A DNA stretch of 64,000 nt from Roseiarcus sp963751165 (GCA_963751165.1 CAVVTP010000026.1:1-64000), one strand, 5' to 3'; positions 16,979-27,190 are shown, counted from the first letter of the stretch. Notes: generated by a model not told the origin, from the letters alone. Program-made: numbers and translations.

Positions 16979-17641
16979 TCACCCAGCCATCAGCCTCTGC
17001 GCCGACGAGACCGCGAAGTAGAGCATCAGCGCCCCGGTCGCGAGATCGACGAAGATCGTCCACCAGCGCTCCATCGCGCCCTTGAGGCCGCGATGGAGAA
17101 GGGCGTTCGACGCCGCCCAGATGACTCCCCAGGTCAAGGCGCCGGCGATCACCGCCGCCGCCATGATCAGAAGCGATCCCGCCCGTGCGCCGGCGAGCTC
17201 CGGCCGTCCCATGGCGGCCAGCCAAAAGGCGACGTTCCACGGGCTCGTCAGCGCCATCGCTGCGCCGAGCCCGAAGGCCCCATAGGCGGAGACGAATTTT
17301 TTCGGCGCGTCGGGCGTCGGTTGCGGCGCAGCGCCGCGCGCGAAGGCGCGCCAAGCGGCGCGCAGGAAGAGCCAGGCGAGCGCCAGGAGGAGGGCGATGC
17401 TGACAGCGCCCATAAAGGCGCGCGCGAAGGGCGCGGCGAACAGGAGCCCGACGCCAAGCGCGACCGCCACCGCCCACAGCGCGTCGGCGCTCGAGGCGCC
17501 GCCGAGAACGGCGATCCCGCCCCAGAAATTTCCCGAGCCGCAACGGCGCGCGATCTCGGCGTTGATCGGTCCGGGCGGCCAGGCGACGGACCAGCCGAGC
17601 AGGAAGCCGGTTGCGAGAAGGGCCGTGAGCGAAGCGGTCAT
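16979..17641 (-). CDS. LysE/RhtB-family amino acid exporter
   Basis: The 220-aa protein has about six transmembrane segments and the family's N-terminal PPGPINAEIARR motif at residues 22-33. Later it has SPWNVAFWLA, matching the second conserved LysE segment. The family exports amino acids or derivatives by proton exchange. I start at the ATG at 17641, which has GAGGGC upstream and begins directly with the first membrane helix; longer in-frame starts add an implausible leader. Confidence 0.85.
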   Translation of the reverse strand: MTASLTALLATGFLLGWSVAWPPGPINAEIARRCGSGNFWGGIAVLGGASSADALWAVAVALGVGLLFAAPFARAFMGAVSIALLLALAWLFLRAAWRAFARGAAPQPTPDAPKKFVSAYGAFGLGAAMALTSPWNVAFWLAAMGRPELAGARAGSLLIMAAAVIAGALTWGVIWAASNALLHRGLKGAMERWWTIFVDLATGALMLYFAVSSAQRLMAG

Positions 17642-18021
17642 GCCCTCGACTGCATCATCGGCGCGGCGATGATTGTCAATCGACGCGTCGGAGCCCATTT
17701 CGATCGCGTCAGCTAACGAACTCGGCCCGCCCGCCCGCGTGACCCGCCGCTTGCAGATCGAAGTCCACGCACCGTCAAAATCCGCTGTTCCGGCGACTAT
17801 TCCCGCTGCTCCGCGTACAGCCGTGGATTGGCCGCCAGCTCTTTGAACTCGCGAGCATTTTTCCGTCATGCGTCGTAGTGGAGGCGGCTCGTTTGACGAA
17901 GTCCGCTGTTTTCGCCCCTGTTACCAGCAAATCCGGCCCGCGCGTTCCTTTCTCTCGAGGTCTCGGGCTAGCCAAGTCCCCTGCCATTGCCCATGATCAG
18001 GCCAGGCGGGAGGAAAGCGCG
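17642..18021. other. Intergenic region between divergent genes
   Basis: The 380 nt separate the LysE-type gene (minus) from the Ppx-type gene (plus) and should hold both promoters. I see no clear promoter boxes, RNA or repeat. Confidence 0.35.
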
Positions 18022-19566
18022 ATGGATACGCCCAAGGAACCGCTACGGCCGCTCGATCTCGACTCTGGGCGCGTCATACGCGCCGAGCGGCCACATTATG
18101 CGATCATCGACATCGGATCGAATTCGGTGCGGCTCATCGTCTACGACCAGCTTGGCCGGGCGCCGATGCCTCGGTTCAACGAGAAGTCGCTCTGCCGGCT
18201 AGCCGACGGCCTCGCGCAGACCGGCGCGATCGCGCCGGACGGTTTCCGGCGCACGGTCGAGGCGGCGCGACGGTTTCGCGCCATCGCGGACGCCATGGCG
18301 GTCGCTACGATCGACGTGACCGGAACCGAGGCGATCCGCCGCGCCTCGAACGGTTCGGAGCTCGCGGCAGCCATCGCCGCTGAGACCGGGCTCGAGGTCC
18401 GCATACTCTCGGGCGCCGAGGAGGCGCGCTACGCGACGCTCGGGGTAATCTCGGGATTTTTCCGTCCGGTCGGGACGGTCGGCGACATGGGAGGCGGCAG
18501 TCTCGAGCTGGCCGAAGCCATCGACGACCATGTCGGCGAGACTTGGGTCAGCCTGCCGCTGGGCGCGCTGCCGGTCGAGGCGATGCTCGCCGATGGCGAG
18601 GCGGACGCCAAGCGCCGGGTCGACGCAATTCTGCGCGACGCGCTGAGGCCGACCTTTCGCCGACCGATCTTCTTTCCGGTCGGCGGGGGCTGGCGAGCGA
18701 TCGCCAAAGCGCACATCGAGGCGAAGAGCGCCCCGGTCAAGGTGGTGCACGGCTATTCGATCGAAACCTCGGAGGCGCGGGACTTTGCAAAATCGTTGTT
18801 GCGGCTGTCGCCCGCCAAGCTCGCGGCGAGGCCGGGCGTCGCACCAAGGCGGGCGCGCACGCTTCCGGCCGCGGCGCTCGTTCTGGACCGGGTGCTGAAG
18901 CGCCTTCAGCCGGAGCGGGTCGTATTTTCCGCGCTCGGGCTTCGCGAGGGCCTTCTCTATTCGCGTTTGAGCGAAGCCGAGCGATATCTCGATCCTCTGG
19001 TCGAGGGCGCGCAGCTCATCGGTCTTCCGCTCGCGAGGGTCCCGGATTTCGCCGCCGCCCTCGCCGAATGGACGGCCGGGCTGTTTCCCGGCGAGAAACC
19101 GGCGCAAGCGCGCCTGCGCGTGGCGGTCTGCGCGCTCTCCGACATCGCCTGGCGGGACGCGCCGGACTTCAGGGCCGAGGAGAATTTCCGCCGTCTGTTG
19201 ACCTTGCCCTTCATCGGCCTCGACCACGCCGAACGGGTCTTCATCGCCGCCGCCATCCATTCGCGTTACGCGGGCCGGCCCAACAACTCTTGGCTGGAGC
19301 CCGGGATCGGACTGCTTTCGCCGGAGGGCCGTCGCCGGGCGCAGATTCTCGGACGCGCCATCCTGCTCGCCTACCGCTTTTCCGGCGTCGTCCCCGCCGT
19401 GCTCAGGAGTGCGCGCCTCCGCGTCACGGCCGACTGCGTCCGGCTCGAGGTCGCCTCGGCGACCCGAGCGCCCGACAGCGAAGTCGTCCTCGACCGGCTG
19501 CGATGGCTCGCCAACGCGGTCGGCGCGAAGCGCACCGAGATCGTGGTCGTGGATAAAGCGGGATGA
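18022..19566 (+). CDS. Ppx/GppA-family phosphatase
   Basis: The 514-aa protein has the ASKHA-fold phosphatase motifs. YAIIDIGSNSVRLIVYD at about residues 30-46 is the first phosphate loop, LSGAEEARYATLGV at about 131-144 contains the catalytic Glu, and GDMGGGSLELA at about 155-165 is the second loop. Family members hydrolyse polyphosphate (exopolyphosphatase) or convert pppGpp to ppGpp; this sequence cannot separate the two. A C-terminal region typical of long Ppx proteins is present. The ATG at 18022 follows AGGAAAG. Confidence 0.88.
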   Translation: MDTPKEPLRPLDLDSGRVIRAERPHYAIIDIGSNSVRLIVYDQLGRAPMPRFNEKSLCRLADGLAQTGAIAPDGFRRTVEAARRFRAIADAMAVATIDVTGTEAIRRASNGSELAAAIAAETGLEVRILSGAEEARYATLGVISGFFRPVGTVGDMGGGSLELAEAIDDHVGETWVSLPLGALPVEAMLADGEADAKRRVDAILRDALRPTFRRPIFFPVGGGWRAIAKAHIEAKSAPVKVVHGYSIETSEARDFAKSLLRLSPAKLAARPGVAPRRARTLPAAALVLDRVLKRLQPERVVFSALGLREGLLYSRLSEAERYLDPLVEGAQLIGLPLARVPDFAAALAEWTAGLFPGEKPAQARLRVAVCALSDIAWRDAPDFRAEENFRRLLTLPFIGLDHAERVFIAAAIHSRYAGRPNNSWLEPGIGLLSPEGRRRAQILGRAILLAYRFSGVVPAVLRSARLRVTADCVRLEVASATRAPDSEVVLDRLRWLANAVGAKRTEIVVVDKAG

Positions 19567-19635
19567 GCGTTCCGGCATCGCCTTTGCCGTCGCCCGGTCC
19601 CGTCCATCTTGCGGATCAACAACCTGGAAGGCCCC

Positions 19636-20124
19636 ATGCTGGATGCTCTGTCGTCTGCCGGAGACCCCGAAAGCGCCAAAATCATCGCGCTGGTCTCGTC
19701 GATCCCGCTCGCGGTCGACCTCGCCCGCTACGACCTGGCCGAAGCCGCCTTTGCCCCCGAGATCGTGATCGACTACACGAGCCTCTGGGGCGGCGAGCCG
19801 CAGCGAATGACGCCCGGCGCCCTGATGGACGTCTGGCGCGGCCTCGTGCCGGGATTCGATGCGACGCGGCACGAACTCAAGGAGATCGAAGCCAAGGTCG
19901 AGGGCGACGGGGCGACCGCGACCGCATTTGTGGACGGGCGTCACTGGATCGGCGAGTCGTTGTGGAGGCCGATCGGGACCTATCGCTGGACGCTCAGAAG
20001 GATCGACGGCCGCTGGAAAGTGACCGAGATGACGTTTGCGCTGACGCAAGAGGTCGGCGATCGCGGACTGGCCAAAGTCGCCGCCAAACGCGCCAAGCTG
20101 CGGATCGAGCAGGGACAAACTTGA
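19636..20124 (+). CDS. SnoaL-like (NTF2-fold) protein
   Basis: The 162-aa product has the small alpha-plus-beta NTF2 fold pattern: an N-terminal helix pair (LVSSIPLAVDLARYDLAEAAFAPE), DYTSLWGG, and a C-terminal strand with RRIDGRWKVTEMTF. Polyketide cyclases and small hydrolases share this fold, but the active site cannot be assigned. The ATG at 19636 has GGAAGG directly upstream. It lies 69 nt after the phosphatase in the same direction and may be co-transcribed. Confidence 0.72.
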   Translation: MLDALSSAGDPESAKIIALVSSIPLAVDLARYDLAEAAFAPEIVIDYTSLWGGEPQRMTPGALMDVWRGLVPGFDATRHELKEIEAKVEGDGATATAFVDGRHWIGESLWRPIGTYRWTLRRIDGRWKVTEMTFALTQEVGDRGLAKVAAKRAKLRIEQGQT

Positions 20125-20183
20125 ACGTAGCGGCCGCGATTGCGGCTAAGCCGGCCCATCGCGGACGAGCGCAGTGAAAAGTC

Positions 20184-21473
20184 TCAGCGGTTGCCGATCG
20201 GCCGGTACTCGCGCTGCTTTGCGCCGGTATAAAGCTGGCGCGGACGTCCGATCTTCTGCTCTGGATCGTCGATCATTTCTTTCCACTGCGCGATCCAGCC
20301 GACCGTGCGCGCGACCGCGAACAGGACCGTGAACATCGCCACGGGGAAGCCCATCGCCTTGAGGGTGATGCCCGAGTAGAAGTCAATGTTCGGGTAGAGC
20401 TTCTTCTCGATGAAATAATCGTCGTGTAGCGCGATCCGCTCGAGCTCCATGGCAACGTCGAGGAGCGGGTCGTCCTTGATGCCGAGCTCGTTGAGAACCT
20501 CGTGCGCCGTCCTTTGCATGATTTTCGCGCGCGGATCGTAGTTCTTGTAGACCCGATGGCCGAATCCCATGAGACGGAACGAGTCGTTCTTGTCTTTGGC
20601 CCTGGCGATGTATTTCGGGATGTTGTCGACCGTGCCAATCTCGCCGAGCATTTTGAGCGCGGCCTCGTTGGCGCCGCCGTGAGCCGGGCCCCAAAGGCAA
20701 GCAATGCCCGCCGCAATGCAGGCGAACGGGTTGGCGCCCGACGATCCGGCGAGGCGCACCGTCGAGGTCGAGGCGTTCTGCTCATGGTCGGCGTGCAGAA
20801 TGAAGATGCGGTCGAGCGCGCGCGACAGCACTGGGTTGACCTTGAATTCCTCACACGGCACCGAGAAGCACATGCGAAGGAAATTCGCGCAGTAGTCGAG
20901 GTCGTTCTTCGGATACACGAACGGCTGACCGATCGCGTATTTGTACGCCATCGCCGCCAGCGTCGGCATCTTGGCGATCATGCGAATGGAGGCGACCTGA
21001 CGCTGCCACGGATCGTTGATGTCGATCGAATCATGGTAGAAGGCCGCAAGCGCGCCGACGCAGGCCACCATCACCGACATCGGATGCGCATCTCGGCGGA
21101 ACCCGTTGAAGAACCGCGTCATCTGCTCGTGCACCATGGTGTGCCGCGTGACGCGATAGTCGAAGTCCGCCTTTTGAGAAGCCGTCGGCAGCTCGCCGTA
21201 CAGAAGCAGGTAGCAGGTTTCGAGAAAGTCGCCATGCTCGGCGAGCTGATCGATGGGATATCCGCGATAGAGCAGGACCCCGGCGTCGCCGTCGATGTAG
21301 GTGATCTCCAATTCCGTGCTAGCTGTCGAGGTGAAGCCCGGGTCGAAGGTGAACATTCCCGTCTGCGCGTAGAGCTTGCCGATGTCGACGACCGACGGGC
21401 CGATGGCGCCGGCCTTCACCGGCAACTCGACCGTCTTGTCGCCGACCTTGAGGGTGGCGGTCGTCTGGGTCAT
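20184..21473 (-). CDS. gltA: Citrate synthase
   Basis: The enzyme condenses acetyl-CoA and oxaloacetate in the TCA cycle. The 429-aa length and sequence fit the hexameric, NADH-sensitive type of proteobacteria. Catalytic motifs are visible: GPAHGGANEAAL (first active-site His), GFGHRVYKNYDPRA (second His) and NIDFYSG (Asp). The ATG at 21473 opens the usual MTQTTATLKVGDK N terminus. It is a single-gene unit convergent with the SnoaL-like gene. Confidence 0.96.
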   Translation of the reverse strand: MTQTTATLKVGDKTVELPVKAGAIGPSVVDIGKLYAQTGMFTFDPGFTSTASTELEITYIDGDAGVLLYRGYPIDQLAEHGDFLETCYLLLYGELPTASQKADFDYRVTRHTMVHEQMTRFFNGFRRDAHPMSVMVACVGALAAFYHDSIDINDPWQRQVASIRMIAKMPTLAAMAYKYAIGQPFVYPKNDLDYCANFLRMCFSVPCEEFKVNPVLSRALDRIFILHADHEQNASTSTVRLAGSSGANPFACIAAGIACLWGPAHGGANEAALKMLGEIGTVDNIPKYIARAKDKNDSFRLMGFGHRVYKNYDPRAKIMQRTAHEVLNELGIKDDPLLDVAMELERIALHDDYFIEKKLYPNIDFYSGITLKAMGFPVAMFTVLFAVARTVGWIAQWKEMIDDPEQKIGRPRQLYTGAKQREYRPIGNR

Positions 21474-21579
21474 CTAGCGTCTCCCTTCGGGCTAGCCGTT
21501 TATTTGCGCTGCAAAATCCGTACCGCGGCGCAACGGGATGAACAAGCCAAACCAAAGGAGCAGCCTTGGACGGCCGTGC

Positions 21580-22891
21580 CTATTCCGGGTTCTCATAGCT
21601 GAAGGTTTGGGCAGTCTCGTCGTAGGCGAACAGCTCGCCGTAACGTCCCAGGTTGATCACCGTGCGCAGCGTCCGGTCGGCGTAATCCTCGGACATGTAA
21701 TCCTCCAGCTCCTCGCGGAAGCGGGAGGCGGGCGCACGATGGCTCGGACGTTCGTCGAGCACCCGCTTGATATGGGAGGCGAGGGGGACGTTCGCCAGAG
21801 CCTGTTCGCCGATCACTTTCTTGCGCTGGTCGACGTCCATGTCGACAAAGCGCTGCCCAAGCGGCGTCAGCTTGATGTCGCCCTCTTCGAAATCGGCCAG
21901 TTTCAGGAGCTGCAGCGTTTCGCCGAGCGGGAAAAGGTCGTCGATCTCCATGGTGAGCGAATCCGCCAGATGCGGTAGGTCGGCTTTGCCGTTGTAGGGC
22001 GGCGCGGCGATCTCCTCGAGCATGCCTGCCAGGGAGTTGGTCGACACCGTCGGCAGCGAGAGAGCGAGCCCGGCCGCCGCGGCTTCGCGCGCCGCCGGCC
22101 GGGTCGTGTCCGGCCGCTGAGTCATCAGCGCGTAGATCTTGTCGACGAGGGCCCGGAACGGCGGGTCCAGCCGATCGCGCGGATGCGGAATCGTGTTGTG
22201 GATCTCCGAGGCGATGCGGCCGGGATTCGAGGACAGGACCAGGATGCGGTCGCTCATCAGCACCGCTTCCTCGATGTTGTGCGTGACCATGAGGATCGAC
22301 TTGATCGGGATGCGGCCCTCCTGCCAGAGGTCAAGGAGGTCGGTGCGCAAGGTCTCGGCCGTGAGAACGTCGAGCGCCGAGAACGGCTCGTCCATGAGCA
22401 GGATCTTCGGCTGCATGACGAGGGCGCGCGCGAAGCCGACCCGCTGGCGCATGCCGCCCGAAAGCTCTTTCGGGTAGGCGGAACTCGAAGCCGTCGAGAC
22501 CGATCGTGTCGATCGCCTTCAGGGCCCGCTGTCGCGTCTCCTCGAGCGGCACGCCGTTGGCGCGCGGCCCGATTTCGACATTGTCGAGCACGTCGAGCCA
22601 TGGGAAGAGCGCGAAGCTTTGGAACACCATCGCGACGTCTTCCGCGGGACCGGTCACCGGCTGGCCGGATATGGTCACCTTTCCTTCTGTTGGGCGGGTC
22701 AGGCCTGCGATGATGCGCAATAGCGTCGACTTCCCAGATCCGGACCGGCCGAGCAGGGCGACGATTTCACCGGTCTTCAGACTGATCGAAACGTTGTCGA
22801 GCACGGGCCGGCGGCTTTCGCCCGAGCCGGTGGCGAAGACCTGGGTCACGTTCTCGACGTTCAACAGCGTCGTGGTCGCAGGATCCAGCAT
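21580..22891 (-). CDS. ABC transporter ATPase, NitT/TauT type (1-nt frameshift)
   Basis: The N-terminal part (from ATG 22891) has Walker A GRSGSGKST and the Q loop VFQSFALFPW. The frame then breaks. The signature LSGGMRQRVGFARAL, Walker B ILLMDEPFSALD, the H loop and an AAA-associated C-terminal domain continue in the next frame to 21580. Removing one base at 22481-22486 (GAACTC to GACTC on the plus strand) restores an unbroken 436-aa protein reading ...GFESAYPKELSGG. It should energise the fused permease encoded 27 nt upstream. I favour a sequence error over a real pseudogene because both halves are well conserved. Confidence 0.82.
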
Positions 22892-22918
22892 AGGAAAGTC
22901 CTCGATGGAGCGATGGGG

Positions 22919-24649
22919 TCAGAGACTCAGCCGCCGCTCCGCATAAGCGTAAAGCTGGCGCCAGAACAAGCGGTTGAAAATGGTGACGAAGAGCGACATC
23001 ATCGCCACCCCGAGCACGATCTTCGGGAAATCGCCCTTGTCGGTCGCCTCGGCGATATAGGACCCGACGCCCTGGGCCACGACCGTATGGTCCTTCCACT
23101 TGACGTACTCGGCCACGATCGACGCGTTCCACGAGCCGCCCGAGGCAGTGATGGCGCCGGTCAGGTAATAGGGGGCGATGCCGGGCAGCATGACCTGGAC
23201 CCACCATCGCCAGCCCTTGATGTGAAAGTTCTTCGCTGCTTCCGTGAGGTCGTTGGGGAAGGCGGCGGCTCCGCCGATCGTGTTGAACACGATGTACCAC
23301 TGCGTGCCGAAGATGATGAGGAAGCTCAACCAAATGTTGGTGTTGAGATTGTACGCCAAAATCAGGCTGACCGTGGCGCCGAACAGCAGATTCACCGGAA
23401 AGGCGGCGAGAAACTGTGCGACCGGCTGGACCAATTCGGCCCAACGCGGCCTGAGGCCGATCCACACGCTGATCGGCACCCAGACCAGACTCGCCAGGAC
23501 GATCAGCACAAAGACGCGGATGAGCGTGTAGAACGTCAGAACGAAGACGTGAGCCACTTCATCCCAGACGACTTCCGTCGCGATGTACTGGATTGTGAGC
23601 CACGCCGCCCACGCGGCGACGGCGAGAACGGCGACGATCCATATCGCGTCGAGGATCTGGGACGGCTGCTCTCCCGGCGAGATCCTCGCTGTCGGCGGGA
23701 CGAGGCGCGGGAGGCGGATCGGCAGAAGGGTGATGCTGCGCAGCGCCGTGAAAACCGGTTGGGACGCCATGCGGACCCAGTAGGTGCGCTGCAGAAGGTT
23801 CAGCACCCACGAACTCGAAACCTCCTGGCTGGCTGACAGTTCGACTTTGAACTTGTCCGCCCAGGCGACGATCGGCCGAAAAAGCAGCTGATCATAAAGG
23901 AGAATGACGATGGCCATGGTGAGGATCGCGGCGCCGATCGCCGACCAGTTGCCCTCGTCGTTCGCCTTGGCGATGTAGGAGCCGACGCCGGGCAGGGTGA
24001 TCGTCGTGTCGCCGACTGTTATCGCTTCCGAAGCGACGACAAAGAACCAGCCCCCCGACATCGACATCATTGTGTTCCAGATGAGACCGGGCATCGCGAA
24101 GGGCGCCTCGAGCTGCCAGAATTTCTGCCAACCGGTCAGACGGAAGCCGCGCGCAACCTCGTCGAGATCGCGCGGGACGGTGCGAAGCGACTGATAGAAA
24201 GCGAAGGCCATGTTCCAGGCCTGGCTGGTGAAGATCGCGAAGATCGCCGCCAGTTCCGCGCCGAGCGTATTGCCAGGAAAGAGACCGAGGAAGAACGTGA
24301 CGGTGAAGGATAGAAAGCCCAGGATCGGCACCGACTGGAGAATATCGAGCAAGGGGATGAGCACCATCTCCCATCGCCGGCTCTTCGCCGCCAGAGTCGC
24401 ATAGGTGAAGGTGAAGACGAGCGAGAAGAACAGCGCGGCGAACATGCGCAAGGCCGTGCGCAGCGCGTAATAGGGTAGATTCGAATAGTGAAGCGAGATG
24501 ACCGGTTCATTCGGCGCAGGAAGGGGAGCCGAAATCCCGTGATAGCTTTGGGCGATCGCGGTCAGGACCGCCATGATCGCGGCGAAGGCGATTAGGTCCC
24601 ATTGGTTCGGGAGGACACGACGACCGGCAGACGCGATTGTATTCAACAT
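22919..24649 (-). CDS. ABC transporter permease with two fused permease domains
   Basis: The 576-aa membrane protein contains two BPD_transp_1 domains in tandem. Each carries a family EAA-like loop: DEVARGFRLTGWQKFWQLEAPFAMPG at about residues 165-190, and TEAAKNFHIKGWRWWVQVMLPGIAPY in the second half. There are about twelve hydrophobic segments. The pairing with an ATPase that has an AAA-associated C-terminal domain is known among NitT/TauT-like importers of nitrate, sulfonates or similar anions. No periplasmic binding protein is nearby, so the substrate is unknown. Confidence 0.85.
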   Translation of the reverse strand: MLNTIASAGRRVLPNQWDLIAFAAIMAVLTAIAQSYHGISAPLPAPNEPVISLHYSNLPYYALRTALRMFAALFFSLVFTFTYATLAAKSRRWEMVLIPLLDILQSVPILGFLSFTVTFFLGLFPGNTLGAELAAIFAIFTSQAWNMAFAFYQSLRTVPRDLDEVARGFRLTGWQKFWQLEAPFAMPGLIWNTMMSMSGGWFFVVASEAITVGDTTITLPGVGSYIAKANDEGNWSAIGAAILTMAIVILLYDQLLFRPIVAWADKFKVELSASQEVSSSWVLNLLQRTYWVRMASQPVFTALRSITLLPIRLPRLVPPTARISPGEQPSQILDAIWIVAVLAVAAWAAWLTIQYIATEVVWDEVAHVFVLTFYTLIRVFVLIVLASLVWVPISVWIGLRPRWAELVQPVAQFLAAFPVNLLFGATVSLILAYNLNTNIWLSFLIIFGTQWYIVFNTIGGAAAFPNDLTEAAKNFHIKGWRWWVQVMLPGIAPYYLTGAITASGGSWNASIVAEYVKWKDHTVVAQGVGSYIAEATDKGDFPKIVLGVAMMSLFVTIFNRLFWRQLYAYAERRLSL

Positions 24650-25062
24650 GGGCTTTTCCGGTTGCCGCAAGACGAGTGCGTGCGGTCAAGCGGACGCATA
24701 GACACGGGCTCGACGCCGAGGCAACCGAATTGCGCGCACGCCCGAATGAAACGCGAACCGAGCCTTGGCCAAGGGATGTGACAGCGTGACGACAGGGCGC
24801 GAGAGGGCGACAAAACGGGTTCGTCTACAGGCATAGGGCTGTTGATCGGGAGAACGGCCGGTCGAGCCAATGGGCGGGACGCCACGGTCCACAGGTCCGG
24901 GCGCGCCCGGAAAGGCGCTTGTCTTTCCGCATCGGCTCCCTTATATGCGGCGCCACTCCACAGGCGGATTATCGCGGCTCCTGCTTAAGGTTCCGCTCCG
25001 GTGGCGAAGCACGCTTCGCCGATCAAGATCCGCCGAGGCTCAACCGGACAAGGACTCTACTT
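24650..25062. other. Intergenic region upstream of rpsB
   Basis: The 413 nt separate the divergent ABC permease and rpsB. Apart from a likely rpsB promoter at 24919-24946, no gene or RNA is evident. A GAGCCGATGC/GCATCGGCTC-like GC-rich stretch before the promoter is not clearly structured. Confidence 0.4.
24919..24946 (+). promoter_or_regulatory. Putative sigma-70 promoter for rpsB
   Basis: TTGTCT (24919-24924) and TTATAT (24941-24946) are separated by 16 bp. The block CTTGTCTTTCC...TTATATGCGGC resembles housekeeping promoters of alphaproteobacteria. It lies about 117 nt before the rpsB start. Confidence 0.55.
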
Positions 25063-26081
25063 ATGGCATTGCCTGATTTCACCATGCGCCAGCTGCTCGA
25101 GGCGGGCGCGCACTTCGGTCACCAATCGCATCGCTGGAATCCGAAGATGGCGCCCTACATTTACGGGACGCGCAACTCGATCCACATCATCGATCTCGCC
25201 CAGACGGTGCCGCTTCTGCACCAGGCGCTGAAGGCGGTCTCCGACACTGTCTCCAAGGGCGGTCGGGTGCTGTTTGTCGGCACCAAGCGTCAAGCGTCCG
25301 AGGAAATCGCCGCCGCGGCCAAGCGCTGCGCCCAGTATTTCGTCAATGCGCGCTGGCTCGGCGGCATGCTGACCAACTGGAAGACGATCTCAGCTTCGAT
25401 TTCCCGCCTGCGCAAGCTGGACGAGATGCTGAGCGAGGGCGCCAAAGGCCTCACCAAAAAGGAACGTCTGATGATGTCGCGCGAGCGCGACAAGCTCGAG
25501 ACGGCGCTCGGGGGCATCAAGGAGATGGGCGGCATTCCCGACCTGGTATTCGTGATCGACACGAACAAGGAGGCGCTGGCGATCAAGGAGGCCAACCGCC
25601 TCAAGATCCCGGTGGCGGCGATCCTCGATACCAACTGCGATCCCGACGGCATCGCTTTCCCGATCCCCGCGAACGACGACGCCGGCCGAGCGATCCAATT
25701 CTATTGCGATCTCGTGGCGCGCGCCGCCATCGATGGAATCGGACGCGGCCAAGGGGCGGCTGGGGTCGACCTCGGCGAGGCGGAGGCGCCGATCGCCGAG
25801 CCGCTGCCGGAGGCGCCGGCCGAGGTCGACATCGAGTCGGCCACCGATCACTTCGAATTGCTGGCCGCGCCGCGGGGGCGCCGGACGATCTGGCCAAGCT
25901 CACCGGCGTCGGCCCGCAAATCGTTAAGAAGCTCAACGAGCATGGGGTGTTCCACTACTGGCAGCTCGCCGCCATGACGGACGACGAGGCCACCAAGCTC
26001 GATTCCGATCTCAGGTTCAATGGCCGCATCGCCCGCGACAAGTGGAGCGAGCAGGCGCGGGCGCTGATGGCTGCCGAATAG
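25063..26081 (+). CDS. rpsB: 30S ribosomal protein S2 (1-nt deletion near 3' end)
   Basis: The main frame from ATG 25063 encodes all of the S2 core: MALPDFTMRQLLEAGAHFGHQSHRWNPKM, GTKRQA, RWLGGMLTNWKT, DLVFVIDTNKE. It then goes out of frame at the G run 25874-25878. Adding one G restores ...LAAPRGAPDDLAKLTGVGPQIVKKLNEHGVFHYWQLA and ends at 26081, giving 339 aa. This C-terminal extension, with a helix-hairpin-helix-like GVGP segment, is usual in Rhizobiales S2. Since rpsB is essential, a homopolymer sequencing error is the likely cause. It is followed by tsf. Confidence 0.92.
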
Positions 26082-26205
26082 ATCGTGCGATCGCCTGGAA
26101 GTTCGAGCGGTCGGCCCTGACACCGAGCATTGCTCCGGGCCTTATCTCAACAGAAACGCCGCGCTGCTTTTCTTGGCGCAGCTCAAGGGAACGTGAGGAA
26201 ATTCG

Positions 26206-27100
26206 ATGGCTGCGATCAGCGCTGGGCTGGTGAAGGATCTGCGCGAGAAGACTGGCGCCGGCATGATGGACTGCAAGAACGCGCTGAGCGAGACGAACGG
26301 CGACATCGAGGCCGCCATCGACTGGCTGCGCAAGAAGGGCCTCGCCAAAGCCGCGAAGAAGAGCGGGCGCGTCGCCGCCGACGGCCTCGTCGGCGTTGCG
26401 GTCGAGGACAACGTCGGCGTGGTCGTGGAGGTCAACTCCGAGACCGACTTCGTCGCCCGAAACGACGACTTTCAGGGGCTCGTCCGCGGGATCCTCGCGG
26501 TGGCGCTCGACAAGGCGCCCGAAATCGACGCCGGCACGGTGCTTGGCGCCCATTACATGGGCGGCGGCACGGTCAGCGAGGCGATCGCCAACGCCATCGC
26601 CACCATCGGCGAAAACATGACTTTGCGCCGGGCGCAGGGTTTGCGCGTTTCCCAGGGCGCAATCGGCCACTATGTGCATAGTCAGGTCGTCGAGGGCCTC
26701 GGGCGCATTGGCGTCATCGTCGGGCTCGAGTTCGAAGGGTAATCGTGACGCGCTTCTGTCGCTCGGGCGGCAGGTCGCAATGCATGTAGCGGCCGCAAGC
26801 CCGCTCGCGCTCAACGCCGAGGGCGTGGATCCCGCGACAGTCACACGCGAGCGCTCGGTGCTCGCCGAGAAGAACGCCGGCAAGCCCGCCAACGTCATCG
26901 AGAAGATTGTCGAGTCCGGTCTCAAGACGTTCTACAAGGAAGTGTGCCTGCTCGATCAGGCCTATGTGCACGATCCGGCCAAGAGCGTCGCCCAGGCGAT
27001 CAAGGAAGCGGAGAAGACCGCCGGCGCGCCGATTGCGGTCGCCGGCTTCGTGCGCTACGCCCTCGGCGAGGGCGTAGAAAAGCGGGCGGAGGAAGGCTGA
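26206..27100 (+). CDS. tsf: Elongation factor Ts (1-nt insertion)
   Basis: EF-Ts exchanges GDP for GTP on EF-Tu. The first part shows the UBA-like domain (LVKDLREKTGAGMMDCKNAL) and SETDFVARN, the EF-Tu contact motif. The frame ends prematurely at 26742, while the rest (RDALLSLGRQVAMHVAAASPLAL ... GEGVEKRAEE) continues in another frame to 27100. Deleting one T in GAGTTC at 26728-26733 restores GLESKGNRDALL and a 297-aa protein of normal length. It is an essential gene, so this should be an error in the sequence. GAGGAA precedes the ATG. Confidence 0.92.
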
Positions 27101-27113
27101 GCGCTCGTCGCGG

Positions 27114-27138
27114 AGCGGCCCGAGGGCCGCTTTTTTTT
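27114..27138 (+). terminator. Rho-independent terminator after tsf
   Basis: AGCGGCC pairs with GGCCGCT around a four-base loop and is followed by eight T residues. It lies 14 nt after the tsf stop codon, so rpsB-tsf forms a unit and pyrH depends on readthrough or its own promoter. Confidence 0.88.
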
Positions 27139-27190
27139 CGCTTTGACGCGTCTGGCCGAGCGCGCGATAGAGGTCGCGAGGGAGAACCCC

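Noticed and set aside
18199..20118. 639-codon minus-strand open frame opposite the Ppx/GppA gene
   Set aside because: It spans two plus-strand genes with clear motifs and has only low-complexity Arg/Ala/Gly sequence.
22919..24649. Double-length ABC permease as an artefactual fusion of two genes
   Set aside because: The frame is open throughout, both halves have their own conserved loop, and fused permeases of this kind are known in the family.
25063..27100. rpsB and tsf as true pseudogenes
   Set aside because: Both are essential single-copy genes; each is restored by one base and keeps full conservation on both sides of the break.
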